Shown here: positions 20,627-31,431 of the stretch, in pieces
Layout of the letters: each line of letters begins with the position of its first letter
How positions within the stretch are numbered: position 1 is the stretch's first letter
Assembly: GCA_025435555.1 (NCBI GenBank)
Contig: JAIWWG010000043.1
Coordinates: 1-64,000, forward strand
DNA length: 64,000 bases
Reading direction: 5' to 3'
From: Chytriomyces cf. hyalinus JEL632
Lineage: Eukaryota; Chytridiomycota; Chytridiomycetes; Chytridiales; Chytriomycetaceae
Notes under the pieces: model-generated
The model's input: only the letters and a program-made list of their open reading frames with translations
Databases searched by the model: none
Told to the model about the DNA's origin: nothing
Position numbers and translations under genes: made by a program

Positions 20627-22590
20627 TCAAGCTTCCCGTGCCTCCTTTTTTTCCTCCCTTTCCTGGCTCTGAGCATCTCGGATTAGCCGTCGCTCCTCTT
20701 CCTGTTCTTCCTGCTTTTGCCTCCTCTCCTCTGCCCTCAACTCAGCAAGCTCTCTTCTCTGCTCATCAGACCATCGCATTTCGAACATCATCTGCAGCAA
20801 CATTGTCTCTTGGTAGCTGCTATTTGCGGTTGAGCTGGTGGAGTCTGCGTCATTCGCCTTTGCTTTCGACTTTTGTGATGCTCCTGCTGTAAGCGCTCTT
20901 GGACGCACTGGCACAAGTGTCAAGGGAGTGGTTGACGAAGTGTCAAGGGTGAGGTTTGAAGCGGTGTCAAGGACATGGCTTGATGAGAAGTCGAGGAAAC
21001 TGAAGTGCGAATGGAGGAAACACGCGAGTTTGTTTGGGAAAAAACTGTAGATGAGGAAATGCATTGATAATTTGTACCAGAGGAAGAGCATTAAGAAATA
21101 AAATTACCCAGAGCATCAGGTCTCTGAGCCACAAGATTTCCTACTCCTGACACTTCCGTGCTTGTACCATCAATTCTTTGAATGCCAGAAGCAGAAGATA
21201 AATTTGTATCAAACAATTTGCCACTGGACATATCACTGTCATCATTAAATGGCAGATCGCTCTCATGCAGCTCAATGCTATTGACCAGGTTTTCACAGGG
21301 CTGTTGCATATTGGACACCGCAGAGTGATCTGAGGCATATCCAGATGTATCGTCTGCTTCATCATCTAATGGTGGCTGCGAAATTTGGCTGGTGATTCAT
21401 TGATGCGGCGTTGTTCGACTGCATGCTTCTCCATCTCCTTGGAATGCTGGGTGATCACCATATGAGTCATCAAAAGCTGTGAAGAGCTGGTGACTGATCC
21501 CATGCTTGTCAAGTGAGTCTGCAAACCCCCCTCCACCAGTTTGCTTGCATTTATCTTTAATTGTCTGTACATTGCAATTGTATCAGCATAAACAGGGTAT
21601 TGTGTCAGGCAGTGCCAATTAAAATGTGACTTTACCTTCACTGTTGAGCACAATGCACGATGTCAATTCATGATTGTGGTGTCATCGATGCTTGCAAGCG
21701 TTTCATATGAAAGCTAGGTTTTCATTAGATATCTTGATGGAAGTTCCAATCAATGCAATACTACACCTTGCGTTGACTGAGGTTTGTTTCAACGTGTTTC
21801 ACGAAGGAAGTGAAACCAATTTTGTTCTGCTCCAATGTCAACTGCTCATCTTTTAGCTGCACATATACTGCTGCTACCTCCAAACTGGCTTCCTCCGTCC
21901 ATTTGAATCGCTTGACTTTCCGCGCAGCCTCTTCTGCAGCTTCCTGCCTCTTTCGCGCTGTTCTCTCATCCCTGAGCCTCTTCTCATGGTCCCGCTCACG
22001 TCGCTTTAACTCCCTTCTCTTTCTTGCTTCCTCCTTCTTTGAAATGCCTTCAGCTTTTTCGATCTCTGACTTCCTCTTCTGCTTTTACCTCACTCCTGTG
22101 TTGTCGGCAGAGGTCAAGACATGGCTGCTTTCAGCTGATGCGGTTGAAGCTCCAGGATTGAGTGGATTAAAGCTACCTGGTAAAGGAGTATTGGCTGCAT
22201 GAGTATTGGCTGCATGAGTATTGGCTGCATGAGTATTGGCTGCATGAGTATTGGCTGCATGAGTATTGGCTGCATGAGTATTGGCTGCATGAGTATTGGC
22301 TGCATGAGTATTGGCTGCATGAGTATTGGCTGCATGAGTATTGACAGTGAGAGCATTGATGTTGAGAGTGTTGGAGAGGGGATCATTGGCTGATTTTGTT
22401 GCGTTAGCAGGGCAAGGGTTGGCTGCTAAGGAGGTGCTGGCATGGGAATTTACTGCTGAAGGGTTCCACCCAAGCTGTTGCTGGTGGACGGTGTTGTGGC
22501 GTTGCAGATACATTGATTGGGATGGTGGCGGGAGGTAAGTGGACTGAAGGCCGGCGAGGAATTCGTCTACATTGGTGATTGATTGCTGAA
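20627..22590 (-). pseudogene. Harbinger-1 accessory Myb/SANT-like gene, probably broken
   Basis: Reading on the minus strand: NVDEFLAGLQSTYLPPPSQS, an Ala/Asn-rich region with the NTHAA repeat, then past a stop (near 22085) a basic helix (KRRELKRRERDHEKRLRDER) and KRFKWTEEASLEVAAVYVQL, a Myb/SANT-like start. It ends in a charged coiled coil (RRELAELRAEERRQKQEEQE) at 20627. Harbinger transposons normally carry such a DNA-binding helper beside the transposase. Several frame changes occur between 21100 and 22085; introns could explain some, so the pseudogene status is moderately sure. Confidence 0.6.
22188..22337. repeat. Ten perfect tandem copies of a 15-bp unit
   Basis: Unit GTATTGGCTGCATGA, repeated without change for about 150 bp. 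On the minus strand it encodes (NTHAA)n inside the SANT-like gene. There are no spacers, so it is a minisatellite and not a CRISPR array. Confidence 0.95.
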
Positions 22591-22600
22591 ATGATCAGTG

Positions 22601-23191
22601 TTAAGATTGGTGGTTGGAGCGCATGTGGTAAGTTGTTACTCGTTGGTCTTGCATTCGTGCGTGAGGTGGCAGAGCTGTTTAGGCGGTTTTTTTTACGTGA
22701 AAAAAGAGAAGAGAACAACCTCCCTTGCAGCAGAACACCCATCACCTTGCGGCTGCAGCTTTATCCTAAAGTCAGAGCTTACCCTTCTGCCGCTAATATC
22801 CCTTTGGGATTCCTCCCTCCTTCCGCTACCTTCTGTCCCTCATGCAACCAACTGCTTTGAATCTGCTTCCCAACATGCCTTCTCCTTTTACTGCCAGTCA
22901 CTCTCACACGCAGCTGGACTGAATGTCTGGCATACGATGCGGACGGATGCCTGCTTTGTCAAGCAGGCAGCATGGCGGTGGATTGGTGGTTGGTGGGTTG
23001 CTGGTGGTGGATTGGCAGCTGTTCAATTGGGCTTGTGGCCTCCACGTGACGGTGATTAAATAAATCGAATAAGAAAAAAACGCTGCATTTTTGAAGTCAA
23101 TCCTGAAGTCAATCCCTGGTCGCGAGCAGGGATTGAGATATTTTTGAGAAAAAACCGTTCAATACTTTCTCGATTTGTTTTCAAAAGTTTC
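22601..23191. other. Right flank of Harbinger-1, no gene recognised
   Basis: Open frames here (for example 22598-23059 plus) resemble nothing known. A short inverted pair around 23100-23135 (TGAAGTCAATC and AATCCCTG/CAGGGATT) lies close to the element's right end. Confidence 0.4.
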
Positions 23192-23239
23192 TCAATCCTT
23201 TTTCGATTTTCTTGCCGATCAGCCTTTATAAACTACCCC
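23192..23239 (-). repeat. Right inverted end of Harbinger-1
   Basis: Reverse complement GGGGTAGTTTATAAAGGC at the border, followed by TAA. Confidence 0.72.
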
Positions 23240-23259
23240 TAATTTCCCCCCACCACTCA

Positions 23260-24306
23260 ATGGACATTCTGCGCACAGTGCTTCAAGAACAGGCCACCCC
23301 AGAAGTCAGTTCCCATTGCCTGTACATGTAATACTACCAGGGCTTCACAAACAGGGCCAAACTTGCCCTTATGTTTGGGAAGGGTGGTTTGACAATTACC
23401 AGCTGGATTGATCAGTACAAAAGGGGGGATGGAACTGAATGGGCACAAAGAGCAAAGGTGTATAAAAAGAATGGTCCAGAGCGGCGTCAGTGGCTTGTCA
23501 AACTGTATCGCAAGAGACCTGTTCTCCTTCACAAACAAGCAAAGGAACTTTTTGCATTGCAGTATCCTGGTTCCGCCATAGCAACATCATCAATCTCGTA
23601 TACACTCAAAGAGGCTGGCCTCATGTGGAAAGTCCTTGAACAACGAGCACTCCAAATTAGCCAAGAGGGCATTGTTCAATTCACTGAAGAAATGATTACC
23701 CTCCCTTGGATTCTCGAAAATTTGGTCTTCCTGGATGAAGTCTCATTTGACAATCGGGACATGCTTGTGAAACGCGGATATGGACTGCGTGGAGAGAGGC
23801 TGATCTATCGCGGTGAATTTACTTGCAAGCTGTGTCTCACTCCTCTGTTTCATTGGAATCAGTGGCTTGCTCAATACATTTGCAACTGAAGGCACTTTTG
23901 ATTGCACAAAGCTTACTGCATCCTGCCGTGAATTCGCATTGAGTCAGAATGTTCAGCAATACCCTGGGCAGCATTCAGTTTGGATTTTGGACAGGGCCCG
24001 GATTCATTGTGACAAAAACATTGTGTACGTTTTGCGTTCACTTGGGATTTTTCCTATTTTTTGCCAGCTTACTGTCCATTTTTCAATCTGATTGAGCTTG
24101 TTTTTGGCTTGATCAAAGGAGAGCTTCAGAAGGAGTACAAGGAGAATGACCGATGGGATTTGCTGTCAGTTGTTGCTCTGGTGTTGTTGAAATTTGCCAA
24201 CTGTGACTTCACAAAGATCTTTGGGAAGTGTGGTTATGGTAATCATGGATTCTTTCCCAGTGTTGCATTCAAAATGGACCTTGCTGAAATGCCTGGTTTG
24301 GATTAG
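23260..24306 (+). pseudogene. IS630-2 DDE transposase, inactivated
   Basis: Homologous along its length to the intact transposase at 18072-19157. It starts MDILRTVLQEQATPEVSSHC, meets a TAA in CLYM*YYQG at about 23330, then reads well: GPERRQWLVKLYRKRPVLLH, LVFLDEVSFDNRDML (first Asp). A shift follows near 23830 (VSLLCFIGISGLLNTFATEG, SVWILDRARIHCDKNIVYVL, second Asp) and another near 24055 (MPAYCPFFNLIELVFGLIKG, Glu). Ends AEMPGLD. Confidence 0.88.
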
Positions 24307-24426
24307 CTTGTACTCAGGTTTATTTGTAAGATCAACAATATAGTCCAGCCCAAGTTACATGTGGTCAACATCTTCTTGCAATCCCACTCTGGCCAGCAAG
24401 TCCAAACTGTTCCCAACCTCCCAAGG

Positions 24427-24905
24427 CTACAGGGACATGCTGAAATCCATCAAAACACTGAGACGAATTTTTAACTCATGAAGCACATGTTTGGCTTGAG
24501 CTTCCGCGTCATCCAAAGCATGCAAGAGTGCACTCATAGCCTTCAATTGCAGTTTCGTTCTGTCGAATTGCAACCTCATTGGACTGCATTATCATTTAGT
24601 TGTGGAGAGCTTCATCAGTATTTGCTAATTGGAAATGCATGATCAGTTCTGATGGGGGACACTCTCTGACAAGTTGCTCTTGCATGTCTTCCTCCTGTGA
24701 CTGGATGCAGTTTGCCCAAAGCCAGTAACTGACGTTTGATGCTGTGTATTGTGCTGAATGAAGAGCCTGGAGTGTTGCCATCAGATTGAGTACAGCTGCA
24801 GATCTTACCTCCTTGGATTGGTCTGTTTTGTCCTGCGGGAACAGTGTTTTTTTTCGCTTTGCGAAACAAATCAAGTTTGTCCATCGCATTGCCAAATTTT
24901 TGGAC
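24427..24905 (-). pseudogene. IS630-2 accessory gene, C-terminal remnant
   Basis: Homologous to the IS630-1 accessory gene. VQKFGNAMDKLDLFRKAKKN aligns with VQKYSNAMINSATFKKAHKS; ATLQALHSAQYTASNVSYWL with TTLKEIHGTRYVAADVHWGM; and ALDDAEAQAKHVLHELKIRL, then MDFSMSL, with the matching part of copy 1. Homology ends at about 24905, where Harbinger-2 begins; the N-terminal half was not found on the far side. It converges on the transposase, as in IS630-1. Confidence 0.72.
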
Positions 24906-25914
24906 TTACAATGTGATCCCAAAATCCCGGTTTTCATTGAACAGTGTGGACAATGAGACAAGTATCTTTCACCTCAGATTTACAAAGAGTCAGATTTATG
25001 ATCTTGCAGGGCTTCTCGAAATTCCTTCTGCAATCATCACTCAAAACCGCTATAATGTATCTGCTATTGAGGCAACTTGCATTTTACTGAAATGGCTTTC
25101 GTATCCAAATCGACTGGGAGAGCTGACCGGGTTTTTTGGACGCAGCCATGAAGCCTTATCAGAAATCATCAATGAAATGCTGTTTCTTGTTTATAACCGT
25201 TTTAAGCACATTCTCTGCTGGGATACAACTTGTTTGAATGGGAGGACTCTTCAAAAATTTGCTGCTGCAGTTCATGATGCTGGTGGCGCATTGGACACAT
25301 GTGTTGGTTTTATTGATGGTACTGTCTGTGCAATATCCAGACCAGGAAAAGGTGTGCAAAAAGCTGTGTTCAATGGACACAAGCGAAAACATGCAATTAA
25401 ATTTCGAGCAATTACTTGTCCCGACAGAATCATCGCATATTTATATGGCCCTGAAACAGGTTCTCGGCATGATTTGCATCTATTGCGACAAAGTGGCTTG
25501 AAGGAAAACATGCCAATTTGGTTGCATCATAATGGAATAACATATGTTATTTATGGGGATCCAGCATACATCCTGCTTTCTTGGATGACTTCCCCTTTCA
25601 TGTGCACATATTCAGACCCTCAAAAAGAAATTTTCAATGCCTCTATGAGCTCAGTGCGCGTATCTGTCAAATGGGGATTCGGATTGATTGAAAAGTACTG
25701 GGCTTTCTGTGATTACAGCAAAAATTTAAAGCTTTGGATACAGCCCATTGCTGTTTACTACTCTGTAGCATGCATCCTGACAAATGTACATATGTGCATG
25801 AACAGAGGAAATCAGATTTCTGACTTTTTTAAAATCCCACCCCTACTGCACAAGAATATTTACACTCTGCACCTCTTCCAATTTAAATTAATAAAACAAC
25901 GTTATTTTTATTAA
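24844..25914 (+). CDS. PIF/Harbinger-like transposase 2 (open frame intact)
   Basis: A 356-codon frame. Sequence belonging to the transposase starts at about residue 33 (NSVDNETSIFHLRFTKSQIY); the first 20-30 residues read through the broken IS630 accessory gene, so the true start or first exon is uncertain. The core: LHDAGG-type helix, GFIDGTVCAISRPGKG (first Asp), GHKRKHAIKF, GSRHDLHLLRQSGL, YGDPAYILLSWMTSPF (second Asp) and VKWGFGLIEKYWAFCDY (Glu). Ends at 25914, overlapping the convergent SANT-like gene by 4 bp. It differs clearly from the HARBI1-type gene at 19244. Confidence 0.8.
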   Translation: MFFFALRNKSSLSIALPNFWTYNVIPKSRFSLNSVDNETSIFHLRFTKSQIYDLAGLLEIPSAIITQNRYNVSAIEATCILLKWLSYPNRLGELTGFFGRSHEALSEIINEMLFLVYNRFKHILCWDTTCLNGRTLQKFAAAVHDAGGALDTCVGFIDGTVCAISRPGKGVQKAVFNGHKRKHAIKFRAITCPDRIIAYLYGPETGSRHDLHLLRQSGLKENMPIWLHHNGITYVIYGDPAYILLSWMTSPFMCTYSDPQKEIFNASMSSVRVSVKWGFGLIEKYWAFCDYSKNLKLWIQPIAVYYSVACILTNVHMCMNRGNQISDFFKIPPLLHKNIYTLHLFQFKLIKQRYFY

Positions 25915-26804
25915 ATGTGCTTTGCCAACAGTTGAAATATTTCCATCATTTGCTTGCTATGAGCATCCCGTTCATCTCTTTCTTTGCGTCTTTCCTCCCG
26001 TTCAAACAGTTTTTCCTTTCTTTGATCTTCCAGCTCAGCCATAAATTTTTCTCGTTCAAACGCAAGCTTTGACTCCTCCAGCTCCAGCTTCCTCTTTTTG
26101 ACTTCTGCATCTCCAGTTGCAGGTGCAATTGCAGCAGCAATTCCTACTATGGCTTCAACCAAGTCACTGCTGTTTCCTGACTCCCTACAAGAATACCTTC
26201 ACTTTTTTTTGGGCTCCTGATCACTGCTTGCTTCAGATGCTGCATCTGACACTTTGTCAGATAAACATGCAACAGCAGCTTCATGAACAATATTTCCATT
26301 GCTTTCGCGTTTTTTGATATCTTCCAGCTTCTTGTCATGTCAATCTCTTCTCTCGTCTTCAGCTTCTTCTCTTTGTCCATATTTTTTGTCTGTTCCAGAT
26401 GCCTTCAGTGCATCCAATTCCTCCTTGCAAAAGACATCCATGAGCGCTTTGAATCGCTTCTGATACATGGGTCCTGTGACACCTGCAGCAGAGTGGTCCA
26501 GATCCCAGACAGTGTTTAAGTTGGATGCCACTGTGGCCCATGCTCCAGTGACAGCCCCATGCGAAGCTGCAAATGGCTCCTCATTGACAACCTCCTTCAG
26601 CAGATCAATGTCCATCCCTGCACTAAAGTGAATCTTCTTTTTTCTGCCTACATCTCCTCTTGCACCACTTTCCTCCAATGCACCTTCCCCCAGCCCCTCT
26701 CCTTGCACATTCCCAGGCTCTCCTATGGCTGCCGCATTGACTCCTGCTGATTTGCAGGGCTTTTGCTGTGTTTTGGAGCCACTTTGTTTTGGTGGCATTG
26801 TCAA
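25911..26804 (-). pseudogene. Harbinger-2 accessory Myb/SANT-like gene, one or two stops
   Basis: Starts MTMPPKQSGSKTQQKPCKSA. The SANT-like domain reads FSAGMDIDLLKEVVNEEPFA, WATVASNLNTVWDLD, YQKRFKALMDVFCKEELDAL, then KASGTDKKYGQREEAEDE, a pattern common in fungal transposon helper proteins. A TGA follows RRD at about 26340; the same frame goes on (HDKKLEDIKKRESNGNIVHE). A second stop near 26210 precedes a coiled coil (RKLELEESKLAFEREKFMAE) ending at 25911. The pairing with the transposase mirrors Harbinger-1. A small intron could bypass one stop. Confidence 0.65.
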
Positions 26805-26859
26805 TTGTCAGATGTTGTTGACTATTCGCTGCTCAAATAGTAAAACATAAAATCCATTT

Positions 26860-26894
26860 TTGACATTTGACCTGGAAGGCACATGAATTTCAAA
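26860..26894 (+). repeat. Left arm of the outer GGAAGGCACA element
   Basis: TTGACATTTG..GGAAGGCACATGAATTTCAAA; inverted match at 32501-32533. Confidence 0.7.
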
Positions 26895-26938
26895 CTTTAT
26901 TCTTTTCTTTAATAATAAATAAATGATTCTCTTTTCTG

Positions 26939-27880
26939 TCATTGTTGTAGTTTTGCATGTAGGTCATAAAGCAGTTGGCAGCGTAATTTGACTTGAGTAA
27001 TTTGAGAAACAGCTTTAAAAACCCAATGATGGCTGTTTCTATCAGATTGGAACAGTGAGGTGAGAATCCTGAAGTCTTTGAATCGTTTGTTCACAGTCTC
27101 ATGTTGTGCACCCATCTGCTTCAGGTTATGATTGTGAGCAATCTTGGCTGCAGAGGTAACAAGCAGTTTTGTCATCAGCCGGGGATCTCCTCTGTAACCT
27201 TGATCAGCTGCAACCTTCTCACCAGGTCCAATGTGGTGCAGGAGAGTCTCATGGGCCATTTGTAAGTCTGGCCACTTCCCGCAAGGCACCCCACCACCCA
27301 CATACACAATCTGACTGGTACCCAATGCAACAGCCACCTGATGCCTGAACCCAGCATGCTTGAATTTGTGACTGTACAAGTCTCAATCAAGAGGACAGGT
27401 CTCAGTGACAAGCATATCGACACCATTGACATAGCACGATGGTCTCTTTATTGGCCATTGTTCGAATCGCTGCTCAAAATGGATCTGTTTTTAGAGTGGG
27501 TTGTTAAAAATAAATTGTTTTGAACATTTGTTGAAATGAGAAAATTTTCACCTTGTCCATCATTCCAAAACAAGTGATACACCTTGTCCCTCCAGTTGCT
27601 TTCAGATGTGTTGAACTTTGCTGCAGCGACTGCCTCTGTGGGATACACCTTGAGGTAGAACAGGCTCTACAGAAAGTGGATCTTCTGGAGTCAACTCGAG
27701 TGAAAGTGACGTTATATGATCTTCCACAGATCAACAGCAGACTCCACCAGAAGATTAAAGTGAGCTATGAAGCATTGATTCCAGAGGTTTTGGTGTCAGA
27801 GGTAGGACAAGCTTGACTTGCCAATGTGTGAGGAAGCCAGTTGGATCAGAAGAGATAGCTGTTGATCCCACTCAAACTGG
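26939..27880 (-). pseudogene. IS5/Harbinger-like transposase, outer copy, inactivated
   Basis: The same gene as 28263-29234, decayed. Exon 1 is scrambled beyond the segment VYPTEAVAAAKFNTSESNWR. Exon 2 reads ETCPLD, then TGA where the intact copy has Lys, then DLYSHKFKHAGFRHQVAVAL, VAADQGYRGDPRLM (second Asp) and HETVNKRFKDFRIL (Glu). Confidence 0.82.
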
Positions 27881-28188
27881 GACATGGACAGGTAATTGAA
27901 ACAGAATAACCCTCGTTGTCAGTTCTTCATTCTCTTTATTGTTCCAACCATCACCATCACCAAACTGTGTCAAAAGAGTTCATGTGATGAACGTGGCTAG
28001 ATCACAAGCTCATGTGATGTACATGTGACGTAAAACGAGCAGTACTGTAACTAATCAATCACCACATGAACTAATCAATCACCACATGAATATGAAAATT
28101 TTCAAAGGTACATTGAGCTGAATTCCACTGAAGTTCATGAATCCACTTTTTGAGGTTTGCACATTTTTTAGGCAACATGGCATATTCT

Positions 28189-28203
28189 GGAAGGCACACG
28201 AAT
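28189..28203 (+). repeat. Left inverted end of the inner element
   Basis: GGAAGGCACACGAAT. Confidence 0.75.
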
Positions 28204-28262
28204 AAAAAAAATAAAAAATAAACACGCTTAAAAAATAAAACCTGCTATTTATTTCCCAATCA

Positions 28263-29234
28263 CTAAAGAAGCCTCTTGCTTAAATCATAAAGTGGCTGCC
28301 GTCTCAGTTTCACTTGCGTGATTTGAGCGACAGCTTTAAAAATTCTAGCATGGCTGTTACGATCGGATCGAAAAAGGGAGGTGAGAATGTGAAAATCTTT
28401 GAACCTTCTGTTCACAGTTTCATGGCGCGCCCCCATCTCTTTCAAATTGTGATTATGATTGGCATTTGCCATACTTGTCACAGGAACTCTCATCATCAGA
28501 CGAGGATCTCCAATGTACCCCTGGTCAGCTGCTACCTTTTCGTGTGGCTCAATGTGCTTCAGCAGTGTCTGCCTCACTAATGTGAGGTCTGGATACTTCC
28601 CACAGGGCACACCACCACCCACATAGACAATTTTGCTGGTTCCCAAAGCCACTGCCACTTGGTACCTGTAACCAGCTCTCTTGAACTTGTGGCTAAACAG
28701 ATCCTTATCCAAAGGCCGTGCTTCCGAGACCATCATGTCCACCCCATCAACGTAGCAGGATGGCTGTGTGCAGCTCCAGTGCTCAAACCGATCCTCAAAA
28801 TGGATCTGAATTTAAATAAAGCAAATTTTAAAGTTTTGTAACAAAATTTTTGTGCAACAGAAAAATTTTACCTCATCCATGAAACCAAAACAGCTGATGC
28901 TGTAAAACACCTTGTCCCTCCAGTTGCTTTCAGATGTGTTGAACTTGGCAGCAGCGACTGCCTCGGTGGGATACACCTTGAGGTAATGGAGAGCCCAAAG
29001 GTAGTGGATCTTGAGCAACCGGTAGTTCTTGAAAAATTTTTCGACAATCAGCCACACATCGACTGCAGAGAGGATAGTCAGGCCAAAGTGGGCAACAAAG
29101 CGGCGGTCCCAAAGGTCTCGGTGGCGGTGGTAGGACAGAGCAGACTTGCCAATGTGGGGAGAAGCAAGTTTGATGAAAGAGCCAAGGAGCTCATTCCAAA
29201 TGTGTGAAGGTGTGTACTGAAGAGACATGATCAA
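28263..29234 (-). CDS. IS5/Harbinger-like DDE transposase, intact, two exons
   Basis: Exon 1 29234-28872 starts MIMSLQYTPSHIWNELLGSF; intron 28871-28806 (GTAAAA..TTCAG); exon 2 28805-28263. The join is in frame and gives 301 residues. Core motifs: PSCYVDGVDMMVSE (first Asp), HKFKRAGYRYQVAVALG, VAADQGYIGDPRLM (second Asp) and HETVNRRFKDFHIL (Glu). The layout is of the DDE_Tnp_4/IS5 type. It is divergent from the accessory gene at 29901. Confidence 0.85.
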
Positions 29235-29900
29235 GAAAGTCGAAAAAAGGCTGTCTTTGTATACTGGTAAAGATCAATGCTGTAACAACCATCAACGTGA
29301 TTTGCGCGTGACTTTGTGAGGGAGAATGCACTGAAACATGGGCTTGTTCAAAAAAATTGTGCAAAATTATGTAAGAATTTTGGTCATGCCAAAAAACTGT
29401 AACGCAGATCAGCCAATGTCAGCTGATGTGCAAAAAAATTTTGCAGTGAATCGGTGAAATCAGTTCATCTGAATTCATTCATGTTTTGCCACTCTCTACA
29501 TCCATAAACTGTTTCTCAGTGAATTGGATGAACGTGTGAATGAATTGGTGAACAAATATGAACCCAACTGCACAGAGTCACATATTGTAACGGTTCACAA
29601 GTTTGAACCATGAAAAAAAATTGGTGCACCAGTTCAGTTGAAAAAACACTGGCGCAGTTCCAGTGTTGTCTGAATAAATTCACTAAAATCACTAAAATCG
29701 GGTTCACAAGTATTCACTGTTTGATTTCCCAAAGTTGATGTGTTCATTCAGTGGCACCAACTGCATCTGAACAAGTCCGCTAATCTTTAAAAATTTTTTA
29801 TTAAAAAAAGCCGAACACACAATTTTTTGTTCCCATGCACTATAAAACCACTGCCTTTCAGTACCAACTATTCCATTCATTCCAACAAACAATCCTGATA
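29235..29900. promoter_or_regulatory. Shared upstream region of the two divergent transposon genes
   Basis: About 670 bp, AT-rich, with no gene; it must hold both promoters. A TATA-like CACTATAAAACC lies at about 29837-29848, 50-60 bp before the accessory ATG. Short repeats around GTTCA/TGAAC and GAATTCATT are frequent between 29460 and 29740. Confidence 0.45.
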
Positions 29901-30948
29901 ATGAGACGCAGCAGAGCTGAGCTACTTGGCAACCCTGACTGGAGACCCGAGCATGACATTGCCCTGTTCAAGTACCTCAAGGCCCAAGATGACGGCACCA
30001 AAACTGGCTCCCATGTCAAGCAAGCCATTCCTGCCCTCGCTGCTTTTCAAGCGCCAGTCCTTAACTCAAAAATCAGGACCATTCGCAAGAAGATCCATGA
30101 TTATGGTGATTGTAAGTAGAAATTTTTATTCAAAAATCTTAAAATTTTTCGATCCAAATGTTCTAAAATGCGGTTACATTCAAACAGTGTATGATCCACA
30201 GGCAGACAGCAAGCCCATGGATCTTTCTAGTCACCATTCACTGCTCTCTAGCAGTGGTGAGGATGGGCCTGGTGATTTAACTGGATCTCCAATCACCCCC
30301 CGGTTGACCCCACAAGGCCTACACTCCACTCCTGGTGCTCCACCGAGCCTCCAAACTAGTCCCCCAGGCATGCAAGACATTCGTCGACTGTCTGGATTGG
30401 TACCTGGATCAATCAAAAGGGTCAAAGTTGAAAGTCCATCAAAGTCTGGTGTAGTGGACTCCATGGTCTATACCAAGCCAGTCATCAAGGCCTCCCCAGT
30501 CCTGTCCACACTCCGACTCCATGAGCTGATGCGATTCAAAGATGACAAAACTGGTCTGCATCATGTGCAGATCATCTTCAAGATTCTCACTGACCATGAA
30601 ATGGATTTTGATGTGTCATCAGACGGGAAGCAACTGGTGTACACTCTGACTCCAAAAACAGTTGCTGCCATTGACTTTATTGATCCCAGACACTCCGACA
30701 TAAGCCACCCTCCCACCACTGCCATTGTGCAGTATTTTCACAATGATCCTGGCACAGAAGAATTCACTTACACCATCACACTTCCTGAAGCTGTGGACTC
30801 AAACTGCATCAGCAAGAGATCTGTTTACAGAGCCATTCACACTACTGACCTTGCTGGGCGCCCAGTTACCATAATGCAAGCTGTTGCCAAAGTTCTGGTG
30901 TACATGGTTTCTGGTCAGCGCAGTGGCAATCGCGAGAGCGACTGGTGA
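29901..30948 (+). CDS. Accessory protein of the inner IS5/Harbinger-like element
   Basis: Exon 1 29901-30111 (MRRSRAELLGNPDWRPEHDI), intron 30112-30187 (GTAAGT..AACAG), exon 2 30188-30948; the join is in frame and gives 323 residues. The N-terminal part (YLKAQDDGTKTGSHVKQAIP, KIRTIRKKIHDYGD) looks like a small helical, possibly DNA-binding, module. A Pro/Ser-rich linker follows. The C-terminal domain (LRLHELMRFKDDKTGLHHVQ, YTLTPKTVAAIDFIDP, FTYTITLPEAVDSNC, VAKVLVYMVSGQRSG) is unknown to me. A second copy is at 31432. Confidence 0.72.
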
Positions 30949-31032
30949 AAAAGGGTTCAACAATTTTTTTTTTTTTTTGTGAATGTGAATGAGTCATGAA
31001 ATATATGCAGTGCCTATCTTTATTTATCTCAT

Positions 31033-31047
31033 TCGTGTGCCTTCCTG
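31033..31047 (-). repeat. Right inverted end of the inner element
   Basis: ATTCGTGTGCCTTCC, the exact complement of the left end. Confidence 0.75.
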
Positions 31048-31431
31048 CAAGAATGCCTGCATGCATCCATGAATAAACTGTGAACACGAGCTTAGAGATC
31101 ACAGATTCATCCAAGTTCACAATGTCTCAATTTAAAATTTTTATTTTAAATAAGTTACAATGACAAAACAGCAGTGTGGTTACAAAGTCATCCATTAAAA
31201 AGCATTCACGCCATACTGCTGGCGTTCATGAGTATTCACCCTTTGTATTTTTTGAATTTGAAAAAGGTGCAAACTGAATTCATGAATTCACTGACTGTGT
31301 GATCAAATAAAGAGACAAATGATCAAATGAAAAAACAAAAAAAACAAACAGATTAAAAACAAGCCCCCATCACCGGTTTCAGACTTGCTTGCTATATAAA
31401 CTGCTCTTTGCGCTGTTCTTTTGTGCACACA

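Larger units (their letters stand above)
16572..23239. mobile_element. PIF/Harbinger-like element 1
   Basis: Ends are inverted: 16572 onward reads GGGGCGGTTTATAAAG and the reverse complement from 23239 reads GGGGTAGTTTATAAAG, with further weaker match (..ATCGAAAA(A)GGA.TGA) over about 48 bp. TAA lies directly outside both ends (16569-16571 and 23240-23242), the 3-bp target duplication expected of this superfamily. It carries a HARBI1-type transposase and a convergent Myb/SANT-like gene, plus the inserted IS630-1 element. It sits in the 5' leader of the IS630-2 transposase. Confidence 0.75.
28189..31047. mobile_element. Inner IS5/Harbinger-like element, intact two-gene layout
   Basis: GGAAGGCACACGAAT at 28189-28203 is repeated exactly in inverse at 31033-31047; imperfect similarity continues some 25 bp outside both, so the true ends may be slightly wider. 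The element holds a transposase (minus) and an accessory gene (plus), divergently transcribed from about 670 bp between them. Both frames are open once one intron is removed from each, so this copy may be the recent one. Confidence 0.75.

Noticed and set aside
22188-22337. Possible CRISPR-like repeat array
   Set aside because: The units are contiguous and have no spacers, and the genome is eukaryotic.
22199-22393. Plus-strand (MSIGC)n open frame
   Set aside because: It is the shadow of the 15-bp tandem repeat; the meaningful reading is (NTHAA)n on the minus strand in the SANT-like gene.
16572-23239. GGGG..TTTATAAAG repeats as the ends of the IS630-2 transposon
   Set aside because: Read inward from IS630-2 they face the wrong way; TAA flanks and gene content fit a Harbinger element inserted in IS630-2 instead.
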